NCBI GenBank assembly: GCA_030692905.1
Contig: JAUYBT010000258.1
Location: forward strand, 1 to 9,042
Reading direction: 5' to 3'
Source of the DNA: Bacteroidales bacterium
GTDB taxonomy: Bacteria; Bacteroidota; Bacteroidia; Bacteroidales; VadinHA17
Length of the DNA stretch: 9,042 bases
A model generated the notes under the pieces. It did not search any database. It was not told where the DNA came from and saw only the letters and a program-made list of their open reading frames with translations. Of the stretch, positions 7,043-9,042 are shown in pieces. A program made the translations under genes and the position numbers. Position 1 is the first letter of the stretch. Each line of letters begins with the position of its first letter.

Positions 7043-9042
7043 ATTCAATTACCCATTCATAAATTCCACCTGCGAAATCCTTGTTAAGCTTAACTTTTAT
7101 TTTGACTGCTGATGCTTTAACAGGTTTAAATGCCAAAGAATCCCATCCATCCTTTGTAACTTTATATGGTGTTTTAGCTTTGACTGGCTCCCAGATATTA
7201 CCATTCAGATATAGAATCTCCCATTCATCAGGTATACGGCAACCACCGCCGGGTCCGTCATCGAACCAATAAACCTTTGTTTTAGAGATAGTTTCAGGTT
7301 TTTCAAAATCATACTCAACCCATTCCCACTTATCCTTGTTTGGCCACCAATGGTAATATGAAACTGAATGATCGTTCGAATTTGCTGGCTTAATCTGATC
7401 ATTTACAGCATTAAGAGCTTTTGTGATCTTGCTGGCCCTTACTTTACTCCTGTTGCCAATGGTCGGAGCAGGCAGAGGACGGGTAGTCTGAATGGAAGTC
7501 GGAAGCCAAACCATCATCTGACCGGCACCACGATTATTCCATAAAGCGTAAGGGATCAGGGTAACAGGTTCCTCATTAAGCAACTCAACTTTACCATCAA
7601 GAGTTCTTTTTGTCTGAAATCCTGATGTTTTAATCACCTGTGTTCCTTCAAGAAGCGATGGTTCAAATTCTGTTGTGAAGGCAGCATTTTTCTTTATTAC
7701 GAAATTAAGTACATTGCCAGTATTGTTATCGGGCCATTCAGCACAATAAATGACAGGACCTCTCTGAAATGCTATCTTGTCTATATCTTCCTTTACTCTT
7801 TCGTCAGCAATAACTTTACGGACAGGCATTGGAAATTCAACTTCAACTTTGTCTCCCGGTTTCCAATTCCTGGAAATTACAGCATATCCCTCTACAAGGT
7901 TAATCTCAAAATCTTCGCCATTAACCAGAAGTTTTATAAATTCATTATTCTGATCGGTAAATTTATATAGCCCTCCGGGCGACGCTTCGTTAAGAGCCCA
8001 TCCGGGAACCCTGATCTTCAGATCAAATTTTCCACGGGTTTCAGGATTAACAGACATTTCAATCTTCCCGTCCCATGGAAAATTCGCTTTTTGTGAAATG
8101 CTGACTTTTTTATTACCTACGATGACATTAGCATCGTTGGAAATAAACAGGTTGACATAAAGCTCTTTATCAGCAACAGCATACACATATCCCGGAATAG
8201 CAGGTACAAACCTGGCGATATTTGATGGACAGCATGCACAGCCGAACCATGCGCTGCGTTCATGTTGACCATTAGATTCCAGCGGGTTAGGATAAAAAAA
8301 CCTGTCTGCCGATAATGAGACACCGGAAAGCGCCGAGTTATAAAGTGTTTTTTCAAGAATGTCGATATATTTCGTCTGACCATGTAATAAGAACAGTCTG
8401 TGATTGAAAAAAACGTCTCCAATTGAAGCACAGGTCTCGCAATAGGCTGACATATTGGGTAAGATAAAAGGATCGGCAAAACCTTCATTTCCTCCTGTAG
8501 CCCCAATTCCACCTGTTATATACATCTTGCCATAAACAAGATCTTCCCAGATTTTCGTAATTGCATTCAGATAAGCCGCATCCTTTTCAATTGCAGATAT
8601 ATCAGCCATCCCTGAATACATGTATGTTGCTCTTACAGAATGCCCTACCGCAGTAGTCTGATCAACAGGTTTTAGATGAGCCTGATTATACTGCTGACCT
8701 TTTGGGCCGCGGACATCAAGGAAAAATCTTGCCAGATCGAGATACTTCTTTTCTCCGGTAGCCCTGTAAAGTTTAACAAGCCCCATTTCAATAACCTGAT
8801 GCCCGGGATAGACTTTCACCCTGTCCCAGCCAAAATCTTTATTCACAAGATCGGCAGATTTCAAAGCAATATCGAGTAAGGTACGTTTACCTGTTGCCTG
8901 ATAATGTGCAACTGCTGCTTCGTAAAGATGACCAAGGTTATAAAGCTCATGGCTCAGGATCGAATCGAGTTCCCATCTGTTTTTACTTGCCCATTCATGC
9001 AACCCTTTACCTCCATGCATCTCTGCAATGGTACGGTTAGTA
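7041..9042 (-). CDS. GH127-type (DUF1680) beta-L-arabinofuranosidase with C-terminal discoidin-like domain, 5'-truncated by the window edge
   Basis: This probably exported enzyme removes terminal beta-L-arabinofuranose by a cysteine-nucleophile, zinc-dependent mechanism, as known for HypBA1. The frame is already open at 9041, so the ATG at 9020 is internal and the true start and any signal peptide lie outside the window. Family landmarks are all present: a HELY...GHLYEA motif, PGHQ, an AVGHSVRA motif, GGNEGF with the likely acid/base Glu at 8484-8486, CETCAS supplying zinc ligands Glu (8436-8438) and Cys (8430-8432), and CACC with the likely nucleophile Cys at 8232-8234 followed by a zinc-ligand Cys at 8229-8231. 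About the last 150 residues form an F5/8 type C (discoidin-like) domain with a WFDDGPGGGCRIP segment, a likely glycan-binding module. The gene ends in two tandem TAG codons. GH146 shares this fold and cannot be excluded; the family call is firm, the exact linkage is not. Confidence 0.9.
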   Translation of the reverse strand, partial: TNRTIAEMHGGKGLHEWASKNRWELDSILSHELYNLGHLYEAAVAHYQATGKRTLLDIALKSADLVNKDFGWDRVKVYPGHQVIEMGLVKLYRATGEKKYLDLARFFLDVRGPKGQQYNQAHLKPVDQTTAVGHSVRATYMYSGMADISAIEKDAAYLNAITKIWEDLVYGKMYITGGIGATGGNEGFADPFILPNMSAYCETCASIGDVFFNHRLFLLHGQTKYIDILEKTLYNSALSGVSLSADRFFYPNPLESNGQHERSAWFGCACCPSNIARFVPAIPGYVYAVADKELYVNLFISNDANVIVGNKKVSISQKANFPWDGKIEMSVNPETRGKFDLKIRVPGWALNEASPGGLYKFTDQNNEFIKLLVNGEDFEINLVEGYAVISRNWKPGDKVEVEFPMPVRKVIADERVKEDIDKIAFQRGPVIYCAEWPDNNTGNVLNFVIKKNAAFTTEFEPSLLEGTQVIKTSGFQTKRTLDGKVELLNEEPVTLIPYALWNNRGAGQMMVWLPTSIQTTRPLPAPTIGNRSKVRASKITKALNAVNDQIKPANSNDHSVSYYHWWPNKDKWEWVEYDFEKPETISKTKVYWFDDGPGGGCRIPDEWEILYLNGNIWEPVKAKTPYKVTKDGWDSLAFKPVKASAVKIKVKLNKDFAGGIYEWVIE

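Noticed and set aside
3340..8879. Other short frames on both strands inside the Rid-like and GH127 genes
   Set aside because: All are fully contained in longer, homology-supported genes in another frame and show no domain-like composition.

Overview
The window reads as part of a carbohydrate-degradation gene cluster from a member of the Bacteroidota, probably a Bacteroidales or Marinilabiliales-type organism. The reasons are the gene content (large exported GH127 and GH2 glycosidases with discoidin-like and PKD-like modules), the AT-rich spacers, the lack of clear Shine-Dalgarno sequences and the moderate GC of the genes. The lineage is inferred; there is no rRNA or other marker gene here.

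All four genes are on the minus strand, so transcription runs from right to left. From upstream to downstream: (1) 9042-7041, a DUF1680/GH127-type beta-L-arabinofuranosidase that has lost its N-terminus at the window edge and carries a C-terminal discoidin-like domain; (2) 6978-4261, a second, divergent DUF1680/GH127-type enzyme with a signal peptide, an N-terminal discoidin-like module and a PKD/Ig-like module; (3) 4244-3120, a 374-residue Rid-superfamily protein that most resembles the chorismatase (FkbO/Hyg5/XanB2) branch, starting 16 bases after gene 2; (4) 3002-1, a LacZ-type GH2 beta-galactosidase that is open at the left edge and carries two lesions near its 5' end, a one-base frameshift in a six-base C/G run and an in-frame amber codon. 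The rest of its visible frame (about 900 codons) is clean and holds both catalytic glutamates.

The three glycosidases fit stepwise removal of L-arabinofuranose and beta-galactose from a plant-type glycan such as arabinogalactan, a pectin side chain or a hydroxyproline-rich glycoprotein. No SusC/SusD pair, sensor or transporter is visible, so the substrate is an inference. The Rid/chorismatase-like gene is the odd member: its position suggests co-transcription with the GH127 genes, but no obvious link to sugar breakdown can be read from the sequence.

No tRNA, rRNA, CRISPR array, insertion sequence or intrinsic terminator was found. The only notable non-coding structure is a 31-base inverted repeat between the two GH127 genes that overlaps the upstream stop codon. 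Nothing in the window amounts to a clearly new system. The points most worth checking are the disrupted GH2 gene, the misplaced chorismatase-like gene and the divergence of the second GH127.
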